A stretch of DNA of 64,000 bases from Lysobacterales bacterium (GCA_022844135.1 JALHMG010000014.1:39750-103749), one strand, 5' to 3'. Positions 13,212 to 21,470 are shown, counted from the stretch's first letter. Notes: a model not told the origin generated them from the letters alone. Translations and numbers: made by a program.

Positions 13212-14012
13212 ATGGCGGCGACTACCGTTCTGGTCGACTCGCACAGTCACATCGACGCGACCGAGTTCGATGCCGACCGCGAGGCAGTGATTGCGCGCGC
13301 CAGGTCCGCAGGCGTGGTGTGCCAGATTGTGCCGGCGGTGACGGCGGCCAGCTTCCCTGCCCTGCGCGATTTGTGCCTGACGCACTGCGGATTGTTACCG
13401 GCATTCGGCTTACACCCGGTCTACCTCGCAGAGCATCGCGATGAACACGTTGCCGAGATACGCACGAAGCTTGAGTGTGCCATTGCGGTGGGCGAATGCG
13501 GACTGGACGGCTTTGTGGACGGGCTCGACTGGCAGCGCCAGATCGAGGTGTTCCGTGCGCAGCTGCTGCTCGCTCGCGAGTTCGAGTTACCCGTCGTGGT
13601 GCATGCCAGACGCGCCTTCGACGCAGTCCACGCGGAATTGAAGCGTTTTCCAGGATTGCGCGGTGTGGTCCACAGCTTCAGCGGCAGCCATGAGCAACTG
13701 CGGCAACTGCTCAAGCTCGGCTTCCTGATCGGTATCGGCGGGCCGGTCACTTACGAGCGGGCGCAGCGGCTGCGCGCCACGGCAGCCCAGGTGCCCATCG
13801 AGCATCTGCTATTGGAGACCGATTCGCCGGACCAGCCGGGCGCCGCGCACCGCGGCCTGCGCAACGAACCTGCCAACTTGCTCGATGTACTGGCGACGAT
13901 CGCCGAACTACGCGATCAATCCTGCGAGGAGCTGGCGGCTGCAACCAACGCGAATGCCGCGCGACTGTTCGGCGCCCGCGTCAGCCGCTTGCTGGAGTCT
14001 TCGCCTGTTTGA
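13212..14012 (+). CDS. TatD-family metal-dependent hydrolase (DNase-like)
   Basis: 266 residues from ATG 13212; the TTG three bases earlier is not needed. The TatD amidohydrolase-fold signature is complete: metal ligands in DSHSHID, the Glu of GECGLD, His in VVHARRAF, His in VVHSFSG and the Asp of LETDSP. The family comprises Mg2+-dependent 3'-5' exonucleases and related hydrolases involved in DNA repair or quality control. Which of the TatD/YcfH/YjjV subgroups this is cannot be settled by eye. It is convergent with the DUF2069 gene and the two reading frames overlap tail to tail by 32 bp (13981-14012), so their transcripts must overlap. Confidence 0.9.
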   Translation: MAATTVLVDSHSHIDATEFDADREAVIARARSAGVVCQIVPAVTAASFPALRDLCLTHCGLLPAFGLHPVYLAEHRDEHVAEIRTKLECAIAVGECGLDGFVDGLDWQRQIEVFRAQLLLAREFELPVVVHARRAFDAVHAELKRFPGLRGVVHSFSGSHEQLRQLLKLGFLIGIGGPVTYERAQRLRATAAQVPIEHLLLETDSPDQPGAAHRGLRNEPANLLDVLATIAELRDQSCEELAAATNANAARLFGARVSRLLESSPV

Positions 14013-14328
14013 TGCTTCTGGTTCGCAGCCAATAGCCGCCAAAGAACAGCAGCGACAGCGTTACCTCGATGCTCGCCAGCAGCACATGGTTGCCAGCCAT
14101 CAGTTCCATTACGCCGTGGCAAAAGAACCACATCGGCGCGAATCCGGCGTAAACCCAGAAGCCGCGCAAACGAAAGGCCGCCGCGGCGAGCGCGGGAAGC
14201 AAAGGCACCACGATGCCGACAATGCCGAGCGCCAATGCGCCATCGGTCTTGCCATGCAACGCCGACCAGACGAGCTTGAGCGCCACCAGCGCCAGCAGCG
14301 CAGCCGCACAAATGCGGGTTCCAATCAT
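13981..14328 (-). CDS. DUF2069 integral membrane protein
   Basis: 115 residues, almost entirely hydrophobic, with four predicted transmembrane helices (about 3-22, 32-52, 56-78, 82-101). It matches the DUF2069 pattern of small inner-membrane proteins found beside wrbA in many gamma- and betaproteobacteria; no biochemical role is known to me. The start ATG overlaps the wrbA stop by 4 bp (ATGA), so it is translated with wrbA. Its last 32 bases run into the convergent TatD gene. Confidence 0.8.
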   Translation of the reverse strand: MIGTRICAAALLALVALKLVWSALHGKTDGALALGIVGIVVPLLPALAAAAFRLRGFWVYAGFAPMWFFCHGVMELMAGNHVLLASIEVTLSLLFFGGYWLRTRSIKQAKTPASG

Positions 14329-14918
14329 CCGAGTTTCTTCGCAATGTCCGCCACGCGCCGACCCAGCGCGCGCGCCAGCGTTTTTTCGTCGTCGCTGAGC
14401 GCAGTGTCGTCTTGCTTGCGCGCAATGTGGCCGGCACCGTAGGGCGCACCGCCTGAGTCAGTTCGAGCCAGCGCCGGCTCGGTGAATGGTATGCCGACGA
14501 TCAACATGCCGTGGTGCATCAGCGGCGTGATCATGCTGAGCAAAGTGCTCTCGTGACCACCGTGCAAGCTGCTTGTCGAGGTAAACACAGCGCCGGGTTT
14601 ACCCGCCAATGCCCCGCTCATCCAGGCGCCGCCGGTGGAGTCCCAGAACGCCTTCATCGGCGCAGCCATGTTGCCAAAGCGCGTCGGGCTGCCGCAAATA
14701 AGCCCGCTGCACGACTTCAGATCGTCGATCGTGGCATACGGCGGGCCCTCGTTCGGTACCGGTTGGCCCGGAGATGCGTCGGCCACGCTGCGCAATGCCG
14801 GCACGGTGCGCAGGCGCGCGCTCATGCCATCGACTTCTTCCACGCCATCGGCAATGCGCCGAGCCAGATTGGCGACGCTGCCGTAACGGCTGTAATACAA
14901 GATCAGGATTTCGCTCAT
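14325..14918 (-). CDS. wrbA: NAD(P)H:quinone oxidoreductase, WrbA family
   Basis: 197 residues, the usual WrbA length. It has the flavodoxin-like FMN phosphate loop near the N-terminus (YYSRYGSVANLA), the family motif GSPTRFGNMAAPMKAF, and the conserved STSSLHGGHE and GGAPYGAGH segments around the FMN isoalloxazine ring. The enzyme carries out two-electron reduction of quinones in the cytoplasm, limiting semiquinone and oxidative stress. It is the first gene of a two-gene unit with the DUF2069 protein (4-bp overlap), a common pairing. Confidence 0.94.
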   Translation of the reverse strand: MSEILILYYSRYGSVANLARRIADGVEEVDGMSARLRTVPALRSVADASPGQPVPNEGPPYATIDDLKSCSGLICGSPTRFGNMAAPMKAFWDSTGGAWMSGALAGKPGAVFTSTSSLHGGHESTLLSMITPLMHHGMLIVGIPFTEPALARTDSGGAPYGAGHIARKQDDTALSDDEKTLARALGRRVADIAKKLG

Positions 14919-15032
14919 GGGAGACTTTCTACAATGTCTGGGTAAGGCTATCGCAACGAGTGTCGACGTCGAGTCTGGCGATCACACAGTTCAACGGCGG
15001 GACCTGGCAAAGGGCGCAGGTCGAGTGGCAAT

Positions 15033-16565
15033 TCAAGCCCCCGGCAACAAGCGCTTCATCCACGCCAGGAACTTTGGCATATCCAGCGGCTTGGCGAGGA
15101 ATGCGTCGGCGCCGGCGGCTTTGGCGGCCTGACGCGTATTGGTGTTGTTTGCGCCGCTGAAAACGATGATCGATCCGGTGTAACCACGGAGACGCAACTC
15201 TTGCGTCACTGCCAGCCCAGAGCGCACACCGAGATCGACATCGATGATGATCAAACCTGGCGGCTGCGCAGCCACACGCGCCAGCAGCACCGACGGATCG
15301 TGGATCAATTGCGGCATATAGCCGATTTCGTGCAGCGACCACACCAGCATCTCGGCGACATCGGGATCATCGTCGACGATGATCACGCGCTCGCTCTGCA
15401 CACGCAGGCTGGGCTCGGCGCGCGCTGCAGCCGGCTCCAATGCTGCGGCACGTTCAGGTAGCACGATCTGGATGCGAGTACCCACGCCCACAGCCGACTG
15501 TAATGCGATCGTGCCGCCCATCTGCTCCACGAGTTGCTTGACGATCGATAAGCCTAGACCCGCGCCTTCGCAGCCCTGCTGGGCTCCGCGGTTGAGCGGC
15601 TCGAAGATAGTGTCCTGATACTCAGATGCGATGCCGATGCCGGTGTCGGTCACGCGCAATGTCAATTGATCGCCGTCGTAGCGCAATTCGACATCGACCT
15701 TGCCTTCGCGCGTATAGCGCACCGCGTTCGACACCAGATTCAGCAGGATCTGCCGCAAGCGCAGATCGTCGAACACGGGCATCTTCTGTACAGTCGATTG
15801 CCAATCGACGTTGAGCCGAAGGCGCTTGCCATCGGCCATCGGGCGGATGATGGATTCGACATCTTCGGCCAGTTGTTCGAGCGCAAACGGATGGGCCAGC
15901 AGCGGCGCGCTGCCATTGTCGGCCGCAGCCAGATGCAGCAAATTCTCGGCCAGGTTTTTCAGGTAAGTGGCGTTTCGCTGGATGGCAGACAGCGCACGCA
16001 TCGTGACCGGATTTTCGGCCAGATGCGGTTCCAGCAGCGCGGCATAACCGCTGATCGATGTCAGCGGCGTGCGCAGATCGTGCGACAAGGTATCGATCAG
16101 GCGCCGCTGAAATTTGTGGATCTCGTTCAAAGCCGCAGATTTGGCCTGCAACTCGTCGCGGACGGCTTTGAGCTCGCGAATGGTCTTGGACTTCTCGACG
16201 TTGGCGAGCGCCAGTTCGTTCGCAGCCTGCTGCCGTTCGGTGAGCTCTTCGCCGCACATTTCGGCGTCGGTCACGATGATGTGATCGTTGGGTTTATCGG
16301 GCACCCAGAGGATCGAGGTATGGCGACGATTGCCGATGTCGACCAGCGGCCAGACCGTCAGGCGCTCGGCATCGACACCGACCAGCAGATTACGCACCAA
16401 CTCCAGCACCGAGCCGAAATCGCCATTGCGAATGCCATACAGCGCTGGATCGCCCTCCACGCTGAGCACCTGACGCTGCCGAAACACCGTCAGGATCAAC
16501 GGCTTCGAGCGCTCCATCAGGAATCTCGTCAGCGCGCCCTGGACCACACTGGCCGCCTTGGTCAT
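15033..16565 (-). CDS. Cytoplasmic histidine kinase fused to a C-terminal receiver, GTPase-linked
   Basis: 510 residues from ATG 16565; the longer open frame upstream is antisense to nothing but lies within the GTPase gene. Residues 1-~105 form a globular domain without obvious transmembrane helices (PAS-like at most), then a coiled coil at ~107-150. The HisKA has His162 in SHDLRTPL. The HATPase shows N box NLVSNAVRY, G1 DTGIGI and G2 GAGLGLS. A receiver follows from ~393: acidic DDD at ~398-400, phosphoacceptor Asp442 (IIIDVDLG), Ser in place of the usual Thr (VFSGA) and Lys in FLAKPL. It should phosphorylate its own receiver and perhaps a separate partner. Its start overlaps the GTPase stop by ATGA, implying that the two act together. 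No output domain or DNA-binding domain is present. Confidence 0.88.
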   Translation of the reverse strand: MTKAASVVQGALTRFLMERSKPLILTVFRQRQVLSVEGDPALYGIRNGDFGSVLELVRNLLVGVDAERLTVWPLVDIGNRRHTSILWVPDKPNDHIIVTDAEMCGEELTERQQAANELALANVEKSKTIRELKAVRDELQAKSAALNEIHKFQRRLIDTLSHDLRTPLTSISGYAALLEPHLAENPVTMRALSAIQRNATYLKNLAENLLHLAAADNGSAPLLAHPFALEQLAEDVESIIRPMADGKRLRLNVDWQSTVQKMPVFDDLRLRQILLNLVSNAVRYTREGKVDVELRYDGDQLTLRVTDTGIGIASEYQDTIFEPLNRGAQQGCEGAGLGLSIVKQLVEQMGGTIALQSAVGVGTRIQIVLPERAAALEPAAARAEPSLRVQSERVIIVDDDPDVAEMLVWSLHEIGYMPQLIHDPSVLLARVAAQPPGLIIIDVDLGVRSGLAVTQELRLRGYTGSIIVFSGANNTNTRQAAKAAGADAFLAKPLDMPKFLAWMKRLLPGA

Positions 16566-17062
16566 GGCCGCTCCGTCACGCGCTGGGCCAAGGTTGTGAA
16601 GGCTGCCTCCACACCTTCGCCACTGAGCGCACTGGTACGAAATGTGGGAACACTTTCGCTCAACCGCGCGATATCGGCGGAGGACACTTCCCAGCGATCG
16701 ATCATATCGAGCTTGTTGATCATCAACACCACGGGTACCTGGGCGAGTTGCTTTTGCGACTGCATCCACAAATACAAGGCCGCGCGCAGCGACGCCTCGC
16801 GCGTGCCATCGACGACCAGCATCAAGCCATGCGCACCGCGGATGTAGGTTTTGTTGAGGCTGTCGAGCTCGGCCTTGCCCGCCAGATCCCATACCACCAA
16901 TTTGACGGCGCGGTCGGTGAGCCGCACCTCTTTGCTATCGACTTTGACACCGACGGTCGTCAGATATTTGTCAGAAAAGGTATTACGCACGAAGCGCGCG
17001 ACAAGACTGGATTTGCCTACGGCGAAATCGCCCAAGAGACAGATTTTTCGGGCCTCGCTCAC
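16562..17062 (-). CDS. Bacterial Ras/Rab-like small GTPase
   Basis: 166 residues beginning at GTG 17062, which overlaps the preceding stop (GTGA). All G motifs are visible: P-loop GDFAVGKSS (11-19), switch I Thr in TTVGV, G3 WDLAGK (D59-G62), G4 NKLD (116-119) and G5 TSALSG. In Ras the residue after DxxG is the catalytic Gln61 (DTAGQ); here it is Lys63, so intrinsic hydrolysis may be slow or depend on another protein. Size and motifs place it in the prokaryotic Ras-like group, distinct from Era/Der GTPases; there is no lipidation motif. Neighbours are an inner-membrane OmpA-like protein upstream and a histidine kinase downstream, both with 4-bp overlaps, which argues for a signalling complex at the cell envelope. 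Confidence 0.9.
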   Translation of the reverse strand: MSEARKICLLGDFAVGKSSLVARFVRNTFSDKYLTTVGVKVDSKEVRLTDRAVKLVVWDLAGKAELDSLNKTYIRGAHGLMLVVDGTREASLRAALYLWMQSQKQLAQVPVVLMINKLDMIDRWEVSSADIARLSESVPTFRTSALSGEGVEAAFTTLAQRVTERP

Positions 17063-18699
17063 CGAATCTCCCAGTGCATGGTGGCTTTTGGCGCCAACGC
17101 TTGCGGATTGTCGACCGCGATAACGATCTGATCCGCGCCCACTCCCGCGGCGCGCAATGAATCATGCAGGATTTGCGCGCGTTCGGCACGCAAAAGGCGA
17201 TTGCGGCGTTCGCTTCCGCCTTCGTCGCTGTGGCCGGTCACGGTCGCTGCAATGCGCACATCCAGCGACTGCGCCAGTTCGACCAGACGCCGCACCTCGG
17301 CCACCAGAGCCGACCGCTGGTCCGCATCGACGTCTGCGCTGCCGCGCGGAAACACCAGCGCGCGGCGATTCAGCTCCTCGGCAAGCGCTTGCAATCGCTC
17401 GCGCGCCGTCGGGCCGATTCGCAGCGCGCGGGTGTCGACATCGCGCACTCCCGCAATCGCCGACGCCAGCGGCAGGTAACGCTCGGCCCAGGCAGAATCG
17501 ACCTCGCCGGAGAGCGCCAGAACACCGCGCTCGACACGCACCGACGCCGTCGCCGGTATCGCCAACGTGCGTTCGGCGCGACGCGCGATGGGCATATCGT
17601 CGAGACTCAAGAACGCAATTTCGTCGACCTCCACCGGGCCACCGAATTGCTTTTCCAGGTGTGCAACACTGCGCGCATCCGGGTCGCGCAAGAGCTGGAG
17701 TTGCCACACACCATTGCGGTCGAGTGCGATCAGCCGCCAACCCGGCTCGGCCGCCACTATCGACTGCAACTGCGCGCGTTCGCGGCCTTGCTCGATGCGC
17801 TGCCAGATCAGCCAGGAAAAGCCGATGGCGAGAAACAGCGCCAAAACGATCCACGGCCACTTCGGCATCGGAGCGCGTTGCTCTTCGCCGCGAACGACGA
17901 GCGCAGCAGTCACGTCGAGCGCTCGCGCTGCCTCGATCGGCCAATCGAAGCCTGGAACGCCCGCGGCGCCTCGATGCAGGTCTTCCAGCTTCTGGCTCAA
18001 ACGCTCATGCAGCGCGGCCGGCGGAACGCCGCGGACAAAGGCGGCAAGCGTTGCCTGCGGGCCTTCGCGCACCAGCAGCAAATGCTCGCCGACTGTCGCC
18101 GACGCCAGCGACCCGCCGCCCGGCGCCTGCACCGAATCGCGCACGAAATCGCCGATTGCGGTGAGCATGCCGGCGATCGCGTCCGCATCGAGATCGGGCA
18201 ACTCGGGCGCCGAATAGCGATACAGCAAAATGCCCGCTTCGCGTTCGATGAGAAACAAATGATCGATGCGATAGCTCAATGTGTGTTTGAGCACGACCTG
18301 GGCAAACGGCACGCCGCTGCGCCAGGATTCCAGCCGCCAGCGCAGGCCGCGCGGCGTGAAGCTCATTTCCATGGCCCGATTAATGTCGAGCACAAAACCG
18401 CGCAGCGCCTCGGCAATCGCTTTCCGGATGGCCGGTCCGATGATTGGAAACAGCGCATCGACGATGCGCTGCGGCGCGCGCCGCACGCTGTCATCGAGCG
18501 CTGCCGCAACGACAGGACTCAAGGCCTGATGCAAAGCTGGCTTTGCGGGCCCCTGCTCGGCCGCCTCAATCAATGCCGGCAGTTGTTGCGCCAGATCGGC
18601 ATGCGCATCGCTCAGTGCGTCGATCTGCGCCTGCTGGCGCTGCAGTGCTCGCCGCTCATCGCCCAGCAGCAGCTCGCGCAGTTGCTGGTATTTCGTCAT
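17059..18699 (-). CDS. Inner-membrane protein with large cytoplasmic N-terminus and OmpA-like periplasmic domain
   Basis: 546 residues. Residues 1-~275 are soluble, starting with a coiled coil (~3-50), then an uncharacterised alpha/beta region with FIERE and SYRIDHLFLIERE segments. One transmembrane helix lies at ~281-299 (PKWPWIVLALFLAIGFSW). After it comes a BON-like region around residues 380-435 (VRVERGVLALSGEVDS) and then an OmpA-like C-terminal domain (~445-546) with TGHSDEGG, RNRLLRAERA and DNPQALAP. The helix position predicts a cytoplasmic N-terminus able to meet the GTPase and a periplasmic part that could bind peptidoglycan, unlike true outer-membrane OmpA. It overlaps the GTPase gene by 4 bp and follows the coiled-coil gene by only 3 bp. 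Confidence 0.85.
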   Translation of the reverse strand: MTKYQQLRELLLGDERRALQRQQAQIDALSDAHADLAQQLPALIEAAEQGPAKPALHQALSPVVAAALDDSVRRAPQRIVDALFPIIGPAIRKAIAEALRGFVLDINRAMEMSFTPRGLRWRLESWRSGVPFAQVVLKHTLSYRIDHLFLIEREAGILLYRYSAPELPDLDADAIAGMLTAIGDFVRDSVQAPGGGSLASATVGEHLLLVREGPQATLAAFVRGVPPAALHERLSQKLEDLHRGAAGVPGFDWPIEAARALDVTAALVVRGEEQRAPMPKWPWIVLALFLAIGFSWLIWQRIEQGRERAQLQSIVAAEPGWRLIALDRNGVWQLQLLRDPDARSVAHLEKQFGGPVEVDEIAFLSLDDMPIARRAERTLAIPATASVRVERGVLALSGEVDSAWAERYLPLASAIAGVRDVDTRALRIGPTARERLQALAEELNRRALVFPRGSADVDADQRSALVAEVRRLVELAQSLDVRIAATVTGHSDEGGSERRNRLLRAERAQILHDSLRAAGVGADQIVIAVDNPQALAPKATMHWEIR

Positions 18700-18702
18700 G
18701 CG

Positions 18703-19368
18703 CTACTTGCGCGCCAACGGCAGTTCGAACTCGCCTTTCAAGCGCAGCGCGACTTCCGTCAGCAACGCGGCCAGATCGCTGCGCCCAACTTTGTCGGCAC
18801 GCAGATCCTGGTCCGATCTGCCGAGCGCGGCACGGAGTTCGCTGGCGCGATCGAGCAATTGTTGCTGTAGTTCGCCAAGCTCCTCGCGCAATCGCGCTTC
18901 GCGCGTACCGAGATCGTTCTCCAAGGATTTCACCGCACCCTGCAATTCCGCGCGCATCGTGCGCTGCGCTTGCAAGGTACGCGACTCCAGATCGTCGACA
19001 CCCTGGGTTCGATCGGCGGTCTCTTGCTTGAGCGCCTTGCCGAGCTTGTCGAACTCAGCATCGAGTCGCTTGTCGAGCATTCCCAAGCGCTTTTCCATCT
19101 CTTGCCGCAAACGCGAGTTCTCATCATCGACCCGCTGGGTGAGTTCAACGAAGCGCCGCTCGTAGTCGCGCATCTGGCCGCCGAATAAAATGTCGCGGAT
19201 TTGATCGACGTTGCGGTCCTGTGGGTTTTCGTTCATCGGTGCACTCCGAAGGGGCATCACGGGCTGTGTGCCCGGTTTTGGTTCAGCAGTAGTCTTCGTC
19301 GCACGCGCGGGCTTGGTTGCCGGCGCACGTTTGCGCGCTGGCTTGACAGATTTCCTGGTGATGGCCAT
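18703..19368 (-). CDS. Coiled-coil protein of the GTPase cluster
   Basis: 221 residues if started at ATG 19368. The first ~44 residues are a basic Lys/Ala/Pro-rich tail, followed by MNENPQDRNVDQI and then a long continuous alpha-helical coiled coil (about 65-200, with QMRDYERRFVELTQRVDDE-type heptads). ATG 19236 has a stronger ribosome-binding site (GGAG seven bases upstream) and would give a 177-residue protein without the basic tail, so that start is a serious alternative. No catalytic motif is visible. It stands immediately upstream of the OmpA-like protein gene (3-bp gap) and 71 bp after the anti-sigma-like gene, and is probably a structural or scaffolding part of the same system. Confidence 0.78.
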   Translation of the reverse strand: MAITRKSVKPARKRAPATKPARATKTTAEPKPGTQPVMPLRSAPMNENPQDRNVDQIRDILFGGQMRDYERRFVELTQRVDDENSRLRQEMEKRLGMLDKRLDAEFDKLGKALKQETADRTQGVDDLESRTLQAQRTMRAELQGAVKSLENDLGTREARLREELGELQQQLLDRASELRAALGRSDQDLRADKVGRSDLAALLTEVALRLKGEFELPLARK

Positions 19369-19439
19369 CGCGATTCCCGGCTACGCGGATGAAGCAAACA
19401 TTACATTTTTGCAGCCCGGTCTGCGAGAGCCACGCGCGG

Positions 19440-20438
19440 CTATCGCGGCCAATGCCGTTCGGCCAGATCGCTCGGCCACTGCTCGCGAGGGACCTCACGC
19501 TTGAGTGCGTCCAACAACGCTTTGACGCGCTCGGCATCGCCCGTCGCCAACGCCGTGCGCAATTGCGCAAAGCGCGGATCGAACTGTGCGTCCATCGTGC
19601 GCGCTTCATCGCGAGGCTGTTCGTGAACCGGCTCAGGCGGCGCCGGCGCGGACAAAGGCGCTGGCGATAGCTCAGCCGGCGCAGACTTTGTGGAAGGAGG
19701 CGCAGCAGGAGCCGGCGGCGCTGCTGGCTTGGCCACTGGCAACGACAGTGCTGGATCGGGAACGAAGGGCTCCTGCGGAGCGTCGGCGACGACTGGTGCA
19801 GGGCCTGGCAATGACTCTTGCGCGGCCGTCGCGAGCGTTTCGTCATCCAGAGCCGCGCCAGGGCCCTCAGGCCGGGCAACGCCCAGCTTGTCGCTCGGTT
19901 GCTCCACCCTTTTCGCCACCGCTGCATCAGCACGTTGCAGATCAGATTCGAGCGATTCCGGCGAAACCGAAACTGGCGATTGCACGCGAGATGTCGCCGA
20001 AGCCGGATTATCGGCCAAACTGGAATCGGCTGGCGTCGTGGCCGGCGTCCCAAACGTGATTGCCTCACCCGGCTCCTCCTCTCCGGTTTTTTGAGGGACG
20101 CGGGCGCGTTCCATCTGCGCAGGCAAAACCTCGGACGACAACGCTTCGGGAGCCACCGCCGGGGCGCTTGGCGGCGCTGTGGACAACGGGCTCGCTGGCG
20201 GTGGCATCGTGGCCATCGGCGCCATCGCATCGGGCACGCGCTCGGCAACGCGCAGCCAGGACGCGGCGCCGACCACCAACACCAGCGCTGCCGCCACGTT
20301 GATCCAGGTCGGCAGGCCGCGCCTTCGCAGCGCAGCCACGGCCCTGGCGCGGACCGCAGCCGTCAGCTCGGCGCTCGGAACCGGCCCTGGCGCACGACGA
20401 AGCGCATCGATCACAAGCTCGTCTGGCTCGCGCTTCAT
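19440..20438 (-). CDS. Anti-sigma-factor-like transmembrane protein with long Pro/Ala linker
   Basis: 332 residues. A short N-terminal cytoplasmic segment (1-~43, KREPDELVIDALRR) precedes one transmembrane helix at ~45-62 (INVAAALVLVVGAASW). The remainder is a long, low-complexity Pro/Ala/Ser-rich region predicted to cross the periplasm, ending in a short ordered helix pair (FAQLRTALATGDAERVKALL). Position and topology fit a membrane-bound regulator of the ECF sigma factor encoded just upstream, with which it overlaps by 4 bp (ATGA). The N-terminus lacks the HxxxCxxC zinc motif of ZAS anti-sigma factors, so the anti-sigma role is inferred from context only. Confidence 0.75.
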   Translation of the reverse strand: MKREPDELVIDALRRAPGPVPSAELTAAVRARAVAALRRRGLPTWINVAAALVLVVGAASWLRVAERVPDAMAPMATMPPPASPLSTAPPSAPAVAPEALSSEVLPAQMERARVPQKTGEEEPGEAITFGTPATTPADSSLADNPASATSRVQSPVSVSPESLESDLQRADAAVAKRVEQPSDKLGVARPEGPGAALDDETLATAAQESLPGPAPVVADAPQEPFVPDPALSLPVAKPAAPPAPAAPPSTKSAPAELSPAPLSAPAPPEPVHEQPRDEARTMDAQFDPRFAQLRTALATGDAERVKALLDALKREVPREQWPSDLAERHWPR

Positions 20439-20977
20439 CGCAACGCCTCCTTGAGCTTGGCCAGCGCATAGCGCAGCCGCGACTTGATGGTTTCCCGCCC
20501 GGTGTTCATGGTTGCGGCGATTTCCTCCAAGGTCAGATCGCCCTCGGCGCGCAACAACACTACGGCGCGTTGCTCGGCAGGCAGCGTATCCAGGGCATCG
20601 ACCAGACGCTGCAGCTGGGCTTCGTCTTCGATGGCCTGCAAAGGCGCGGCGCTGGTATCGGGGAAATGCGCCAGCACGCTGACGTCGACTTGCGGCTGCT
20701 CGCGCCGAATGTGATCGATGGCCAGATGGTGCGCAATGCGAAACAGCCAGGCTGCGAACCGTGCCGTGGGCTGGTAACGTTGGCGCGCGTCGATCGCGCG
20801 TTGCCAGGTGTCCTGGAACAACTCCTCCGCCACCGATGGCCGCTGGACCAGCCGCGTCAGATAGCGCAACAAGCGCGTTGCGAAACGCGCGTACAGCGCA
20901 TCGAACGCGCGCGCGTCGCCGGCGGCATACGCCAGCATGAGCTGCTCATCGCTTCGGTCCTGTCCAACGGGTTCCAT
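20435..20977 (-). CDS. RNA polymerase ECF-subfamily sigma factor
   Basis: 180 residues from ATG 20977; 22 codons of open frame upstream do not resemble the family. Region 2 is clear (FDALYARFATRLLRYLTRL, ELFQDTWQRAI, AWLFRIAHHLAIDHIRR) and region 4 ends with the helix-turn-helix LTLEEIAATMNTGRETIKSR preceded by LPAEQRAVVLLR. It should direct RNA polymerase to a dedicated regulon, commonly including its own operon. It is the first gene of the run that continues with the Pro-rich membrane protein, coiled-coil protein, OmpA-like protein, GTPase and histidine kinase. It is divergent from the FHA gene, with about 100 bp between. Confidence 0.93.
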   Translation of the reverse strand: MEPVGQDRSDEQLMLAYAAGDARAFDALYARFATRLLRYLTRLVQRPSVAEELFQDTWQRAIDARQRYQPTARFAAWLFRIAHHLAIDHIRREQPQVDVSVLAHFPDTSAAPLQAIEDEAQLQRLVDALDTLPAEQRAVVLLRAEGDLTLEEIAATMNTGRETIKSRLRYALAKLKEALR

Positions 20978-21080
20978 CCGCGCACGATAGCGCGTCGCGT
21001 GGGGCGGCCAAAAGCATGGCTGGAGGGTGGTCGCGTAGGTCATACTTCACCCAACGCATCGGGGCGACCGTTGGGGTTTT

Positions 21081-21470
21081 GTGGATCGCATCATCATCGA
21101 GTTCTTGAATGGAACACGCGTGGGGCTGGTCGAGGTCTACCCAGCCGCGCGCTTCGCCAGCCTTTATCTTGGCCGCGACGCCAAGTGCGATGTGCGCCTG
21201 GATTCAGACAGCGACACGATGGTCTCGCGCAATCATGCTGTCATCGAATGGGTCGACGAAGACAAGCTCCGGCGTTACACGCTGTCTGACTTATTGAGCA
21301 GCAATGGCACGTACTTGAACGGCGAACGCGTGCTCGGCACCGTGGCGCTGCGCGATGGCGACATCGTCCGTCTGGGCGCTCAGGGCGTCGAATTCCGCGT
21401 GCGTATCGAAAAGGCCATTCGCAGCGGCGACAACGAAGTCACCCAGTCGATACGCGGAGTCCGGTCGTAG
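21081..21470 (+). CDS. FHA-domain protein
   Basis: 129 residues, start GTG 21081 preceded by TTGGGG. Nearly the whole protein is one forkhead-associated domain: GR in YLGRDAKCDV, Ser-Arg and His in VSRNHAVIEW, and the conserved SSNGTYLNG loop. FHA domains bind phosphothreonine, so a partner phosphorylated by a Ser/Thr kinase is expected; one such kinase is encoded at 28297-30987. It is divergent from the ECF sigma gene and convergent with guaA. No other domain is fused to it. Confidence 0.88.
   Translation: MDRIIIEFLNGTRVGLVEVYPAARFASLYLGRDAKCDVRLDSDSDTMVSRNHAVIEWVDEDKLRRYTLSDLLSSNGTYLNGERVLGTVALRDGDIVRLGAQGVEFRVRIEKAIRSGDNEVTQSIRGVRS

Noticed and set aside
15666..16847. 393-codon open frame on the plus strand opposite the kinase and GTPase genes
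   Set aside because: Covers clear HisKA/HATPase and GTPase motifs on the minus strand; shadow frame.
17164..18870. 568-codon open frame on the plus strand opposite the OmpA-like gene
   Set aside because: The minus-strand frame has the transmembrane helix, OmpA-like domain and operon overlaps; the plus frame has low-complexity Gln/Arg sequence only.
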